A stretch of 64,000 nucleotides of DNA from Bacteroidota bacterium (GCA_018902795.1 JAHIQD010000020.1:62001-126000), one strand, 5' to 3'; shown: positions 34,089-43,973, counted from the first letter of the stretch. The notes: generated by a model from the sequence alone, not told the origin. Made by a program: numbers and translations.

Positions 34089-35600
34089 ATGAAAACTCTA
34101 CTATATATATCGTTACTATCTCTTTTTTTTATCGGCTGTATTTCCTGCAGTGAAGATTTAGTGGGAAAAACAACCAATTCGATGATTACGGGAAAGGTTG
34201 TTAAAAAAGGAACGAATACTCCGCTTGCAAATGTGAAAATTTATACATCTCCAACTACCCAGACTGTATTTTCAGGAACTGACGGAACTTTTAAACTGGA
34301 AAATATACCTTTAGGTGATTATTCTGTAAAAGCTGAACTTACAGGTTATCTGGCCAGCTTTCAGGGAGTAAATTTAAAAAATGAAAACCCGGTTACTATT
34401 GTTTTTGAAATGTCGGATGACAATTCATTGAATTCTCCTCCTTCAGTTCCGCAATTGCTTACACCTGCCGACCAGGCGGTTGATCAGCCCACTTCCGTTA
34501 CATTATCTTGGAGCAGTACTGATCCTGATCCGGGAGATTCTTTAAAATTAAAGTTTAGACTAATCGTAAAAAACAGTTTAAACAATACTGTATTTGAAAA
34601 AGCCGACATCAAAACAAAAAGTTATGTTTTAGATAATCTGATTTATGGCGTAACATATTTTTGGCAGGTAGTGGCGAATGATACCGTAAATCCAGACGTT
34701 TACAGCGAAATAAAGCAGTTTAAAGTTTCAGACACTCCAAATAACCGCTTTCACTTTGTTAGAAAATCTGGCTCCAGTTATTATATCGTGTCCAGCAACG
34801 AAAGCGGTCAGAATTTTCAGTTTACTCCAAACACGGTGAACAGTTGGAGGCCAAAACTTAACAATGCTGCCAATTTAATAGCATTTTTAAGAACGGTGTC
34901 GGGAAGTACACAAATTTTCACTGCTAAAAAGGATGGCTCTGACCTCAAGCAGGTGACAACAACCCAGCCGGTTTTAGGTTATAATTATGAAGATCTGGAT
35001 TTCAGCTGGAGCACAAACGGCAGCGAGCTTCTATATCCAAGTTTCAATAAACTTTATAAAATTAATAAAGACGGAAGCGGTTTAACTCTGATTTATACAA
35101 CCACCGATGGAAACTTCATTACAGAATGCGACTGGAGCAACGACGGTTCAAAAATCGCGCTGAAAACGAATGATGTAAACGGTTATAATGTCAAAATTTT
35201 CATAATTGATACGTTGGGAAATGTTACCAAAACAGTTTTAACAGGACTACCCGGTGCAGCTGGAGGACTTAATTTTTCAATTGCAGGTGATAAACTCCTC
35301 TATACAAGAGATATTACGGGTTACGAAAACCCCAATCACAGACAGCTGGATTCGCGGATTTTCTTGTATGATTTGACCACTAATATTGCCAATGACATCT
35401 CAGTGCTCAGCGGAAAGGCTGTAGGCTCCAATGATCTGGATCCGAGGTTTTCACCAAACGATGCGGAAGTAATTTTCACGAATACCTCGAACGACGGTAT
35501 TTCACAGAAAGACATATATAAATTATCCTTTAATACCTCAAATACAGGGTTTACAAGAACTTTACTGTTCAGCAACGCCGAAATGCCGGATTGGGAGTAA
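34089..35600 (+). CDS. Lipoprotein with carboxypeptidase-regulatory, Fn3-like and TolB-like propeller domains
   Basis: The 503-residue lipoprotein (SC at residues 19-20, followed by SED) has three parts. Residues 32-110 form a carboxypeptidase-regulatory-like domain (GKVVKKGTNTPLANVKIY). About 115-215 form a fibronectin-III-like domain (PPSVPQLLTPADQ, GVTYFWQVVAND). The rest is a PD40/TolB-like propeller (DFSWSTNGSELLYPSF, CDWSNDGSKIALKTN, RFSPNDAEVIFTN). It follows csgG by 4 bp and ends the operon, so a surface role in curli assembly or anchoring is likely but unproven. No counterpart exists in the E. coli curli operons. Confidence 0.82.
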   Translation: MKTLLYISLLSLFFIGCISCSEDLVGKTTNSMITGKVVKKGTNTPLANVKIYTSPTTQTVFSGTDGTFKLENIPLGDYSVKAELTGYLASFQGVNLKNENPVTIVFEMSDDNSLNSPPSVPQLLTPADQAVDQPTSVTLSWSSTDPDPGDSLKLKFRLIVKNSLNNTVFEKADIKTKSYVLDNLIYGVTYFWQVVANDTVNPDVYSEIKQFKVSDTPNNRFHFVRKSGSSYYIVSSNESGQNFQFTPNTVNSWRPKLNNAANLIAFLRTVSGSTQIFTAKKDGSDLKQVTTTQPVLGYNYEDLDFSWSTNGSELLYPSFNKLYKINKDGSGLTLIYTTTDGNFITECDWSNDGSKIALKTNDVNGYNVKIFIIDTLGNVTKTVLTGLPGAAGGLNFSIAGDKLLYTRDITGYENPNHRQLDSRIFLYDLTTNIANDISVLSGKAVGSNDLDPRFSPNDAEVIFTNTSNDGISQKDIYKLSFNTSNTGFTRTLLFSNAEMPDWE

Positions 35601-35627
35601 TATTTGACAGCATTAAAAAAAGAAGTG

Positions 35628-35662
35628 AGCGAATTTTGCTCACTTCTTTTTATTTAAAATGT
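35628..35662. terminator. Bidirectional terminator between the curli operon and holB
   Basis: A 13-bp perfect stem (35628-35640 with 35648-35660) has a 7-nt loop and A and T tracts on either side. The two operons converge here. Confidence 0.88.
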
Positions 35663-36780
35663 TACGCAGATTTATGAATATATCTTGAAAGTTTAATTCC
35701 TAAATCAGTCCACACGATTTTTGCGTTGGCATTTCTTTCCAGATGATAATCTGCGTCTGAAATTTCTTCTAGAATAGCTTCTATATTAGCTCCGTGAATA
35801 AATCTGGAAAAACTTTCCCACTTAAATCCTCCGGAATCTATCTTTTTATACACCAAACTTTCGTTTCCATAATTCTGAAGCAAGGCAAGACGGAACATTT
35901 CCGAACAGTAATCCAGAAAATTCTTCTGTTTTTCACGGTTCCAGCCTGCAATATTTCGGCCCCAAAAAACGATGTTTTTTAAAAATTCGGGTTTCTTTTT
36001 TACCTGAAAAGCTTCACGTACCCAATTTACAAAAAGCTGTTCAAACTCGGTGTCAGCATTTTCGGACAGTAAAAGTTTCTGGGCTGCATTCCAGTCACCC
36101 TGGGACTGAAAAACAATTTCCCTCATTTTTTCATCAGTGATCTGATAATTGTTTTTCAGGAAAATCTCAATATCTTCATCCTGAATTCTTGGGATTTCAA
36201 CCAATTGCGTCCGGGAAATAATTGTGGGTAGAATGGAATCGGTATTTTCTGCAGTAAGAATGATTAAAGTATCTTTTGGCGGCTCTTCCAAAAATTTCAA
36301 AAACTTGTTCGCAGCAGATATATTCATTTTGTCGGCTTGCCAAACGATGAGGATCTTACTTCCCCCTTCGAAACTCTTCAGGGAGAATTTTTTGTTGAGT
36401 TCATCCACTTCATCGGCATAAATGGTGAGCTGTTTGTTTTCTGATTCCAAAATCCGGCTCCAGTCTTCATTGTTGGAATATGGATTTTCGAGAATCATTT
36501 CCCTGAAATTTTCAATGAAATTGTCTGCAAGACCGCTGCTTTTCTCCTTAAAAACAGGAAAACTGAAATGCAGATCCAAATGATTCAGGTGCTCCACTTT
36601 TGAAGATGAATGTTCATTTTCTTTGCGGAAAATTTCTTTCGCGAACGCCATAGCCAAAGGTAAAGTTCCGTAACCGTCTTTTCCGACGAAAAGCTGCGCA
36701 TGACCTACTCTGTTGTCGTAAATGCTTTCTTTGAGGAGGTTTTTCAGTTTTTCCTGACCTGCGATCTGTTCCCAATTCAT
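35662..36780 (-). CDS. holB: DNA polymerase III clamp-loader subunit, delta-prime type
   Basis: The 372-residue protein begins MNWEQIAGQEKLKNLLKESI, the usual opening of bacterial delta-prime. The AAA+ fold shows VGKDGYGTLPLA in place of a canonical Walker A, and KILIVWQADKMNISAANKFLKFLEEPP with the sensor-1 region. SRTQLVEIPR matches the SRC/SRT arginine motif. It is part of the clamp loader that places the beta clamp on DNA. The -7 element lies only 4 bp before the ATG. Confidence 0.9.
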   Translation of the reverse strand: MNWEQIAGQEKLKNLLKESIYDNRVGHAQLFVGKDGYGTLPLAMAFAKEIFRKENEHSSSKVEHLNHLDLHFSFPVFKEKSSGLADNFIENFREMILENPYSNNEDWSRILESENKQLTIYADEVDELNKKFSLKSFEGGSKILIVWQADKMNISAANKFLKFLEEPPKDTLIILTAENTDSILPTIISRTQLVEIPRIQDEDIEIFLKNNYQITDEKMREIVFQSQGDWNAAQKLLLSENADTEFEQLFVNWVREAFQVKKKPEFLKNIVFWGRNIAGWNREKQKNFLDYCSEMFRLALLQNYGNESLVYKKIDSGGFKWESFSRFIHGANIEAILEEISDADYHLERNANAKIVWTDLGIKLSRYIHKSA

Positions 36781-36784
36781 TTTT

Positions 36785-36792
36785 CAAAGATA
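36785..36792 (-). promoter_or_regulatory. -7 element (TATCTTTG) of holB, unusually close to the start codon
   Basis: The G of TTTG is followed by four A and then the ATG (36780). Transcription would therefore begin at or near the first base of the start codon, giving a leaderless mRNA. Confidence 0.5.
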
Positions 36793-36973
36793 AAAAATTT
36801 TGTCTGAAAAATAATTGCGAAAAGTCAGCTGTATGGTTTTCATTTAGTCCTGAACTCATCCATTTAAGAGATAAAATTATATCTTCAAACTGCCTTAACA
36901 AACTTTAACCAAAGTAAATTTCCTCAATTCAGTAATATTTAGGATATTTGCGCATTATTTTTAAAAATAGAGA

Positions 36974-38248
36974 ATGAAAAGAATTTTTGTATTACCTCTC
37001 ATTGCAGCCGGATTTTTCCTGAATGCTCAATCGATTGGTAATTCTCCTTACGCTGCCTTCGGAATCGGGGATGTGAAGTATGATAACACAACTGATATGA
37101 ATGCGATGGGCGGTATTTCTACTGCATATATCTGGGACTTCAATAATAGTTTTAATTTCAGTAATCCTGCTGCTAATAAAAACTTAGAGTTGGCTACTGT
37201 AAAAATTGAAGGCACCAATGAAAATAATTTTTTCAAATCTAATTTTGATAATGCGAGTGTGACAAAACATTCTTCATATCTTTCCAATATTACTGTAGCT
37301 TTCCCAATTTCAAGCAAAATCAAATTTGGATTGGGCTACCAGCCTTACAGCTCCAAGAAATATTCTGTACTTAATAAGCAAACTTTAACAGATGGTACTA
37401 TAAAAGCCGAAATGTTTCGTGGTGAAGGTACTTTAAGTACTGTTCAGGCAGCTTTATCTTATCAGGTTTCTCCGGAATTGGGTTTTGGTTTAAGAAGTAA
37501 TTTCTATTTCGGAAATCTTTACGATATCAACGAACTTACCTATTCCACGGCCGAACTGATCAATGGTTACGAGACGAAAAATAAAATAAAAACTTTTAAT
37601 TTCACCCTTGGATCCGCTTATCAGAAGAAACTGCAGAATGACAGAAGACTTACTTTAGGTGCAACATATACTTTTGGGAATACCGGTCAGATGGAAACCA
37701 GCTATACCAACAGCACTTATTATTACTCGGCAGGAGAAACCAAAAATAATGTAAGTATTATTGACCAAAATTTCAGCAGCGATAAAAACTTAATTCCGAT
37801 GGAGTTTTCATTGGGTGCAGGTTATGGACACGACACAAAATGGTTTTTAGGAACTCAGTTTGATTATAAAAAAGGAGAAACGATTCAGTTTTTAGGACAG
37901 CCTTTTGCAAACCAGAATTCATACAGATTTGCAGCCGGCGGTTGGTATCTTCCCAATTATAATAACTTCCGTAACTATTTTTCGAGAGTTACCTACCGAT
38001 ACGGAGCATATTACGAAAAAGGAAATCTTTCTCTGAACGGAACCAATATCAATCAGTTTGCTTTAACCGGCGGTGTTACTTTACCATTCGAAAATAGAAG
38101 TGTTAACAGAATGAGCGGTATTGATTTAGGTTTGGAAATCGGGAAAAGAGGAACTTTGGATAATAATATGATTCGCCAGAATTTCATCAACCTCAGAGTC
38201 GGAATTAATTTTGCTGATAAATGGTTTGTGAAACGTCTATATGATTAG
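36974..38248 (+). CDS. Outer-membrane beta-barrel protein of unknown function
   Basis: The 424-residue protein has a signal peptide (ends FFLNAQ) and the opening SIGNSPYAAFGIGDV, seen in flavobacterial outer-membrane proteins related to the FadL/PorV-like barrels. Alternating hydrophobic strands run throughout (RVGINFADKWFVKR at the end). It may act in transport of hydrophobic compounds, but substrate and function are unknown. Only 3 bp separate it from lptC, and that pairing suggests coupled expression with envelope biogenesis genes. Confidence 0.78.
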   Translation: MKRIFVLPLIAAGFFLNAQSIGNSPYAAFGIGDVKYDNTTDMNAMGGISTAYIWDFNNSFNFSNPAANKNLELATVKIEGTNENNFFKSNFDNASVTKHSSYLSNITVAFPISSKIKFGLGYQPYSSKKYSVLNKQTLTDGTIKAEMFRGEGTLSTVQAALSYQVSPELGFGLRSNFYFGNLYDINELTYSTAELINGYETKNKIKTFNFTLGSAYQKKLQNDRRLTLGATYTFGNTGQMETSYTNSTYYYSAGETKNNVSIIDQNFSSDKNLIPMEFSLGAGYGHDTKWFLGTQFDYKKGETIQFLGQPFANQNSYRFAAGGWYLPNYNNFRNYFSRVTYRYGAYYEKGNLSLNGTNINQFALTGGVTLPFENRSVNRMSGIDLGLEIGKRGTLDNNMIRQNFINLRVGINFADKWFVKRLYD

Positions 38249-38251
38249 AAA

Positions 38252-38842
38252 ATGAAGTTTTTCAGACAAATAATATATAAAAATATAGCCGGCCTTTTGG
38301 GTTGTGCTATATTTTTTGGTTTAATTTCCTGTGACGAAGATCTCACTAAAATTAATAAAAACAATAACACCAATTTCCCTTCGCAGATTATTAATAATGC
38401 CCATATCGTTCAGCGCGATTCAGGGATAGTGAAACTTCGCGCTACTGCCCCGCTGATTGAAAAATACGAATATATCGACTCTCCCTATATCGTGGCCCGA
38501 AAAGGAATTCAGATTCTTTTTTACGATAAGAAAAAGCCTAAAGTTCCGGGCAAAATCAACGCGAAATATGCCAAGTTTAATGAGAAAAAGAAATTTTACG
38601 AGGCCAAAGGAAATGTAAGGATTGTAACCAACGAAAACCAAATGTTTGCGATGCAGTCGGTCTTTTGGGATCAAGGGAAAAGACTTATTTATACTACAGA
38701 CACTGTTTATGTAACCGATAAAGACGGCTCTACTCTTGTTGGTGCCAACGGAATGAGAGCCAAAGACGACTTCTCGGAATATACGTTCTACAACAATTCC
38801 GGTAATATCAACGCTAAGAAAATACCCGAAAAAGGAAGATAA
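38252..38842 (+). CDS. lptC: LPS export periplasmic protein LptC, lipoprotein form
   Basis: The 196-residue protein has a hydrophobic N terminus ending in a lipobox (GLISC, Cys27) and a single LptA/LptC-type jellyroll with ARKGIQILFYDKK, FYEAKGNVRIVTNENQ and LVGANGMRAKDDF. LptC passes lipopolysaccharide from the LptBFG transporter to LptA. Proteobacterial LptC has a membrane helix, so lipid anchoring here is a lineage feature. Placement by domain pattern; a general OstA-like protein is the alternative. Confidence 0.82.
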   Translation: MKFFRQIIYKNIAGLLGCAIFFGLISCDEDLTKINKNNNTNFPSQIINNAHIVQRDSGIVKLRATAPLIEKYEYIDSPYIVARKGIQILFYDKKKPKVPGKINAKYAKFNEKKKFYEAKGNVRIVTNENQMFAMQSVFWDQGKRLIYTTDTVYVTDKDGSTLVGANGMRAKDDFSEYTFYNNSGNINAKKIPEKGR

Positions 38843-38872
38843 ATTTTCGTAAATTCGGTAAAATTTTTCTTT

Positions 38873-39919
38873 ATGGTTTTTCATGCAATTGGCTTAATGT
38901 CCGGAACGAGTCTGGACGGACTTGATATCTGTTACGCAAAATTCAAAAAAGAAAATACCGTCTGGAAATTCGAAATCATGCAGGCGGAAACCCTTTCCTA
39001 TTCTGATCGTTGGGAAGAAAAACTCAATAATTCAATTCATTTAAACTCAGAGGAACTTTTAGCATTAAATTCGGAATATGGTTTTTACCTTGGTGAAAAA
39101 GTAAAGCAATTCATCTCCAAATATTCCTTAGAAGATATTGATTTAATCGCTTCTCATGGTCATACAGTTTTCCATCAGCCCCAAAAAAAATTCACCTTAC
39201 AGATTGGTGACGGCAGGGCAATTAAAATTTTAAATAAAATTCCGGTAGTTTACGATTTCCGAAGCCAGGATGTTTTAATGGGCGGAAATGGCGCACCGCT
39301 TGTTCCGATTGGAGATGAAATTCTTTTTTCTGAATTTGATGCCTGTTTAAATTTAGGCGGATTCTCGAATATTTCATTTAAGAAAGACGGAAAACGGATC
39401 GCTTTCGATATCTGTCCTGTGAATATTGTGCTGAATAAGTTTGCACAGAGACTTCATCAGAAATATGATGCAAACGGAAATCTGGCTAAAAACGGAACGG
39501 TGAATGAAGAAATTTTATCTTCCTTAAATTCCATTGAATTCTACAGACAGCATCCACCGAAATCTTTAGGAATTGAATGGGTTAATGAGCACATACTTCC
39601 CAAACTTGCTGATGAAAGTCCGGAAAATATTTTAGCGACATTTACCAAACATGCCGCTGTTCAGATTTCAGCTGTTTTCAACCAGTTTAATCTAAAGAAA
39701 GTTTTGTTTACTGGCGGCGGAACCTATAATAAATATTTATTGGAAAGGATAAAAACAATGTCGGACACTGAAATTATTGTTCCGGAAAAAAAACTGATCG
39801 ATTACAAAGAAGGTTTAATTTTTGCTTTCATGGGGGTTTTAAGAGTGAATCATGAGATTAATGTTCTCAGTTCTGCAACGGGGAGTACCGAAGACCATTC
39901 CTCAGGTATAATCATTTAA
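38873..39919 (+). CDS. anmK: Anhydro-N-acetylmuramic acid kinase
   Basis: The 348-residue enzyme phosphorylates and opens 1,6-anhydro-MurNAc in cell-wall recycling. Motifs are GLMSGTSLDGLD at the start, IASHGHTVFHQP, QIGDGRAI, VYDFRSQDVLMGGNGAPLVPIGD (in blocks), LNLGGFSNIS and TGGGTYN near the C terminus. Length is close to the family norm. It stands alone on the plus strand between lptC and the GNAT-nitrilase gene. Confidence 0.95.
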   Translation: MVFHAIGLMSGTSLDGLDICYAKFKKENTVWKFEIMQAETLSYSDRWEEKLNNSIHLNSEELLALNSEYGFYLGEKVKQFISKYSLEDIDLIASHGHTVFHQPQKKFTLQIGDGRAIKILNKIPVVYDFRSQDVLMGGNGAPLVPIGDEILFSEFDACLNLGGFSNISFKKDGKRIAFDICPVNIVLNKFAQRLHQKYDANGNLAKNGTVNEEILSSLNSIEFYRQHPPKSLGIEWVNEHILPKLADESPENILATFTKHAAVQISAVFNQFNLKKVLFTGGGTYNKYLLERIKTMSDTEIIVPEKKLIDYKEGLIFAFMGVLRVNHEINVLSSATGSTEDHSSGIII

Positions 39920-39936
39920 AATTAAAAAATAAAGTT

Positions 39937-41454
39937 ATGCAAATAGATATCAGAAAACTAGCCATTGAAGATTATGACGAACTGAAGGAGACGATGCAGA
40001 AAGCCTATCCGACGATGTCAGAAAGCATTTGGTCTAAAAAAAGTATTCAGAAATTACTGAAAATTTTCCGCGACGGACAGATTTGTATTACCGTAGACGG
40101 AAAAATTGCTGCAGTTGCGCTTTCGCTGATTGTGCAATACGAATTGTACGGCGACGACCACACTTACAAGGAAATTACCGGAAATTACACCTTCAATACC
40201 CATTCCGACACCGGAAACGTTTTATATGGAATTGAGATTTTTGTCGATCCGGAATACCGGAAACTGAGACTTGCGAGAAGGCTCTACGACGTGAGAAAGG
40301 AGTTGTGTGAAACACTGAATCTGAAATCAATTATGGTAGGCGGAAGGATCCCGAATTATCATCTTTACAGCGCAGAACTTTCACCGAGAGCTTACATCCA
40401 GAAAGTGAGAAATAAGGAAATTTATGATCCGGTACTGAGTTTTCAGCTGGCCAATAACTTCCTGCCGGTAAGGATTCTTAAGAACTATTTACCCGAAGAT
40501 TTACATTCGGAGGAAAATGCGGTGCTGCTTCAGTGGAATAACATTTATTACAGCAAAAAGCCTAATACCATGCAGGATTCTGTCATAAGATTAGGTTTGG
40601 TACAGTGGCAGATGAGACATTTTAAGACCATCGACGCATTTTATGAACAGGTTGAATTTTTCGTGAATGTGATGGCGGATTATAAATCTGATTTCATCAT
40701 GTTCCCGGAACTTTTCAATACGCCTCTGCTTGCGCCTTTCAATCATCTTTCCGAAAGGGAAAGTATGTTTAAACTGGCCGAACTTACAGAAGAAATTAAA
40801 ATTAAACTCTCAGAATTTGCCATCAGCTACAACATCAACATTATCGCTGGAAGCATGCCGATTGTAGACAGTGGAGAGCTCTACAACATCAGTTATCTGC
40901 TTCACCGCGACGGGAAAATTGACGAACACCGCAAAATTCATATCACTCCGAACGAGAAAAAATATTACGGAATGAAAGGCGGCAACGAGATAAAAGTGAT
41001 TGACACCGATTGCGGAAAAGTAGGATTGGTGATTTGTTACGATGTAGAATTTCCTGAACTGCCAAGAATTTTAGCCGATCAGGGAATGAAAATTCTTTTT
41101 GTGCCTTATCTCACCGACACGCAAAATGCATATACAAGAGTGCGTCACTGTGCCGCTGCCCGTGCGATAGAAAACGAATGTTATGTCGCCATCGCAGGCT
41201 GTGTAGGAAATTTACCGGGTGTAAATAATATGGACATACAGTTTGGTCAGGCGGCGGTTTTCACCCCATCAGATTTTGCTTTTCCTTCCAATGCCATTAA
41301 AGGGGAAGCTACACCCAATACCGAAACTACTTTGATTGTAGACGTGGATCTGAATTTGCTCAAAGAGCTGCACCATTACGGCGCCGTCCGCACGATGACA
41401 GACAGACGGAGAGATCTTTATGATACCGTTAATCTGAACAGTGACACAGAATAA
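39937..41454 (+). CDS. GNAT acetyltransferase fused to carbon-nitrogen hydrolase
   Basis: The 505-residue protein has an N-terminal GNAT domain (about 1-200; YGIEIFVDPEYRKLRLARRLYDVRKE includes the CoA loop, read as blocks) and a C-terminal nitrilase-superfamily domain (about 215-495). The hydrolase triad is visible as Glu in MFPELFN, Lys in HRKIHITPNEK and Cys in GLVICYDVEFPE. This architecture is frequent in Bacteroidota and some other bacteria, but the substrate pair is not established. An amide formed or released by one half could be processed by the other. Confidence 0.88.
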   Translation: MQIDIRKLAIEDYDELKETMQKAYPTMSESIWSKKSIQKLLKIFRDGQICITVDGKIAAVALSLIVQYELYGDDHTYKEITGNYTFNTHSDTGNVLYGIEIFVDPEYRKLRLARRLYDVRKELCETLNLKSIMVGGRIPNYHLYSAELSPRAYIQKVRNKEIYDPVLSFQLANNFLPVRILKNYLPEDLHSEENAVLLQWNNIYYSKKPNTMQDSVIRLGLVQWQMRHFKTIDAFYEQVEFFVNVMADYKSDFIMFPELFNTPLLAPFNHLSERESMFKLAELTEEIKIKLSEFAISYNINIIAGSMPIVDSGELYNISYLLHRDGKIDEHRKIHITPNEKKYYGMKGGNEIKVIDTDCGKVGLVICYDVEFPELPRILADQGMKILFVPYLTDTQNAYTRVRHCAAARAIENECYVAIAGCVGNLPGVNNMDIQFGQAAVFTPSDFAFPSNAIKGEATPNTETTLIVDVDLNLLKELHHYGAVRTMTDRRRDLYDTVNLNSDTE

Positions 41455-41458
41455 AACG

Positions 41459-41488
41459 AAATCCCGAAACATAAGTTTCGGGATTTTA
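41459..41488. terminator. Bidirectional terminator between the GNAT-nitrilase and TonB-receptor genes
   Basis: A 12-bp perfect stem (41459-41470 with 41475-41486) has a 4-nt loop. Both genes end within 25 bp. Confidence 0.85.
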
Positions 41489-41509
41489 TTTTGGAAATGT
41501 TTAAAAGAA

Positions 41510-43939
41510 TTAAAGTTTAAACTCAAGTTTTACATTGAAAAATCTGCCTGTCAGACGAACCGGGACCGGATAATTATAACCTGTAGAAACATCATTAATC
41601 CATTGGTTGGCCACTGTATTATTAATGTTAAATGCGTTGAATATCTGTACTCCTAAGACCAACTCATTAAAGTTACTCCAGAAACCTCCGCTTACTTTAT
41701 TGTCCTTCTGATCGATGAAAACTTTAGATAAACCGATATCCACTCTTTTATAAGAAGGTAAAGTCCTCTGATATTTGTAAGGCGCTTCAAAATCAGGTTT
41801 TCCATTTTGATCTAAAGAAATTGGCGTTCCAGACGGAAGTCCGTTTGCATAAGTCAAAGTAAGATTTACACGCATAGAAGGGAATTTCGGCATATAATCC
41901 TGGTAGAACATGGAGAATCTGAACCTCGGATCTGTAGGTCTCGGAATATATCCTCTTCCATCGATGCTTTCATAAACTCTTGCATAACTTGCAGAAACCC
42001 ACGAATCAACTCCCGGAACAAATTCACCAAATAATCTTGCATCAAGTCCGTAAGCGTAGCCTTCTGAGTTATTTTTACCAGAATAACGGATTCTGACATT
42101 ATCCAGATAATAAGGAATCAGGTGATCCATTTTCTTGTAGTATGCCTCGGTTGTTAATTTAAAAGGCCGGTCTGCCATCCGGAATTCATAATCGTTTGAA
42201 AGAATTACCTGCATGGAGCGCTGCGATTTGATATCTGAATTAAAGTTTCCGTCTAAATCTTTAATCTCTTTATAAAATGGTGACTGGTAATAAATTCCTC
42301 CAGAAATCTTGAAAAGCATATCCATTTCCCAGTTAGGTTTAATGGCGAACTGAGCTCTTGGAGAAATAATGGTTTCATCATTAAAATCCCAATGCGAAGC
42401 CCGAACTCCCGCATTTAAGAAAACTCTGTTTGCGCCCCAGTAGAATTTTTTGGAAAACTGCGCATAACCGGAAAGCCTGGTCGGTTCGATGTGGTTAGCA
42501 CCTGAAATATTAAAACGCAAACGGAGATCTGCAGCATTTAAAGTTCCGGGATTGGTATAATCAATCGGGGTGCTGTAACCTAAAGAATCTACAAGCTGCC
42601 ATTCGTTGGTGAGATCTTTCAGATTTTCTTTTTCGAATTTTACTCCAACTTCAAAATCAGTATTGATATCTGGTGAAAAACGTGTTTTCAATTGAGAACC
42701 GTAAGTTTTTACCAATAAATCGTTTCGTGCATGATCAATCTGTCCGCCAACATCATATGAAGTGACTGGAGCGCTGGTAACAGGATCGAAAGTCTGTAAA
42801 CGGTATGCAGAAGCAATTGAGTAATACTCTCTTTCGCGGTTCTGATAAGCAAAATTATCTAAACTGAAAGACCACTTTTTATTCGGTTTGAAATTAATTG
42901 AAGCTGTACCCATCATATTTTTGTACGCATCATCTTCCTTTCCGTTGTAGAAAACATTTAATTTTAATGGAGTTTGTAAACTTCCGAAATTTACTTCCTT
43001 CAGTTTCGGAACCATTTCGTAATCATTTTTACTCCAGTAACCGATAAAGGAAATATTCCATTTTTCGTTGAACTTATAATTGATGTAAGACTGAAAATCC
43101 ATGTACTGCGGATTGAAATCAGTGTCCTCATTCAGTGTATTTAAAACCAGATTTGTATTTCTGTATCTTCCGGAAAATAGTGCTGATAGCTTCCTGTCCT
43201 TAGAGGCAAAACCGGTAGAAAGCCTTCCGCCAATTAAACTTGCTTCACCCGAAACTTCAAACTTAGTAGGTTGCCGGTAATAAATATTTAATGCTGAAGA
43301 CATTTTATCGCCGTATTTCGCCTCAAAACCTCCTGCAGAAAAATTAATGGCCTGCACCATATCAGGATTAATGATGCTCATCCCTTCCTGCAAAGAATTT
43401 CTGATTAAAAACGGACGGTAAATTTCAATATCGTTGATGTAGATAAGATTTTCATCGTAGTTACCGCCTCTTACCATGTATTGGGAAGAAAGCTCAGTAT
43501 TTGAATTGACGGACGGCAAGGTTTTCAAAAGACCTTCAACCCCACCGGAAAGTGAAGAAACCTGTTGTGCTTCTTTTGCTGAGATTTCTATGGAAGTTAA
43601 ATCGGTAACTTTTGGCTTTCCTTTTTTCTGAAAAACAACCTCCTGTATTTGAGTTTCTCTTTCAGTATTTATAAATAAAACATTGATATTTTGAACCTTA
43701 GGAACTGTTTTAATATTCTTTCTGAAACCTTTGAAATTCTCTTTCTCTACCGAAAGTGTCTGTTCTGAATTAGCGATCGGAATTTTCACAAACCCGTTAT
43801 CATCTGTCGTAAAATTTTGGCTGTTATAAGAAACATTGGCTTGAGAAACAGGTGCGCCATTTTCGTCGAGAACTTTAAGATTAATTTGCGAAAAGGCAAA
43901 AAGCGGCAACAATACCAGGAGTAAAAGTATTTTTTTCAA
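41510..43939 (-). CDS. TonB-dependent outer-membrane receptor with CarboxypepD-regulatory-like domain
   Basis: An open frame continues to an ATG at 43969, but a -7-like TATCTTTA lies at 43958-43965. A TTG at 43937-43939 gives a clean signal peptide (MKKILLLLVLLPLFAFSQ). I therefore prefer 43939, giving 809 residues. The mature protein has a carboxypeptidase-regulatory-like domain (about 20-95, LKVLDENGAPVSQANVSY), a plug (SLSGGVEGLLKTLPSVNSN, MVRGGNYDENLIYINDIEI in blocks) and a barrel ending FNVKLEFKL. No SusD partner is adjacent, so this is not a typical polysaccharide SusC. The ligand is unknown. Confidence 0.9.
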   Translation of the reverse strand: MKKILLLLVLLPLFAFSQINLKVLDENGAPVSQANVSYNSQNFTTDDNGFVKIPIANSEQTLSVEKENFKGFRKNIKTVPKVQNINVLFINTERETQIQEVVFQKKGKPKVTDLTSIEISAKEAQQVSSLSGGVEGLLKTLPSVNSNTELSSQYMVRGGNYDENLIYINDIEIYRPFLIRNSLQEGMSIINPDMVQAINFSAGGFEAKYGDKMSSALNIYYRQPTKFEVSGEASLIGGRLSTGFASKDRKLSALFSGRYRNTNLVLNTLNEDTDFNPQYMDFQSYINYKFNEKWNISFIGYWSKNDYEMVPKLKEVNFGSLQTPLKLNVFYNGKEDDAYKNMMGTASINFKPNKKWSFSLDNFAYQNREREYYSIASAYRLQTFDPVTSAPVTSYDVGGQIDHARNDLLVKTYGSQLKTRFSPDINTDFEVGVKFEKENLKDLTNEWQLVDSLGYSTPIDYTNPGTLNAADLRLRFNISGANHIEPTRLSGYAQFSKKFYWGANRVFLNAGVRASHWDFNDETIISPRAQFAIKPNWEMDMLFKISGGIYYQSPFYKEIKDLDGNFNSDIKSQRSMQVILSNDYEFRMADRPFKLTTEAYYKKMDHLIPYYLDNVRIRYSGKNNSEGYAYGLDARLFGEFVPGVDSWVSASYARVYESIDGRGYIPRPTDPRFRFSMFYQDYMPKFPSMRVNLTLTYANGLPSGTPISLDQNGKPDFEAPYKYQRTLPSYKRVDIGLSKVFIDQKDNKVSGGFWSNFNELVLGVQIFNAFNINNTVANQWINDVSTGYNYPVPVRLTGRFFNVKLEFKL

Positions 43940-43973
43940 TGCGATGAATTTAGTTTTTAAAGATAACAAAAAA

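Noticed and set aside
43940..43969. Upstream ATG of the TonB-dependent receptor
   Set aside because: A -7-like element at 43958-43965 falls inside it and the downstream TTG gives a normal signal peptide; not fully certain.
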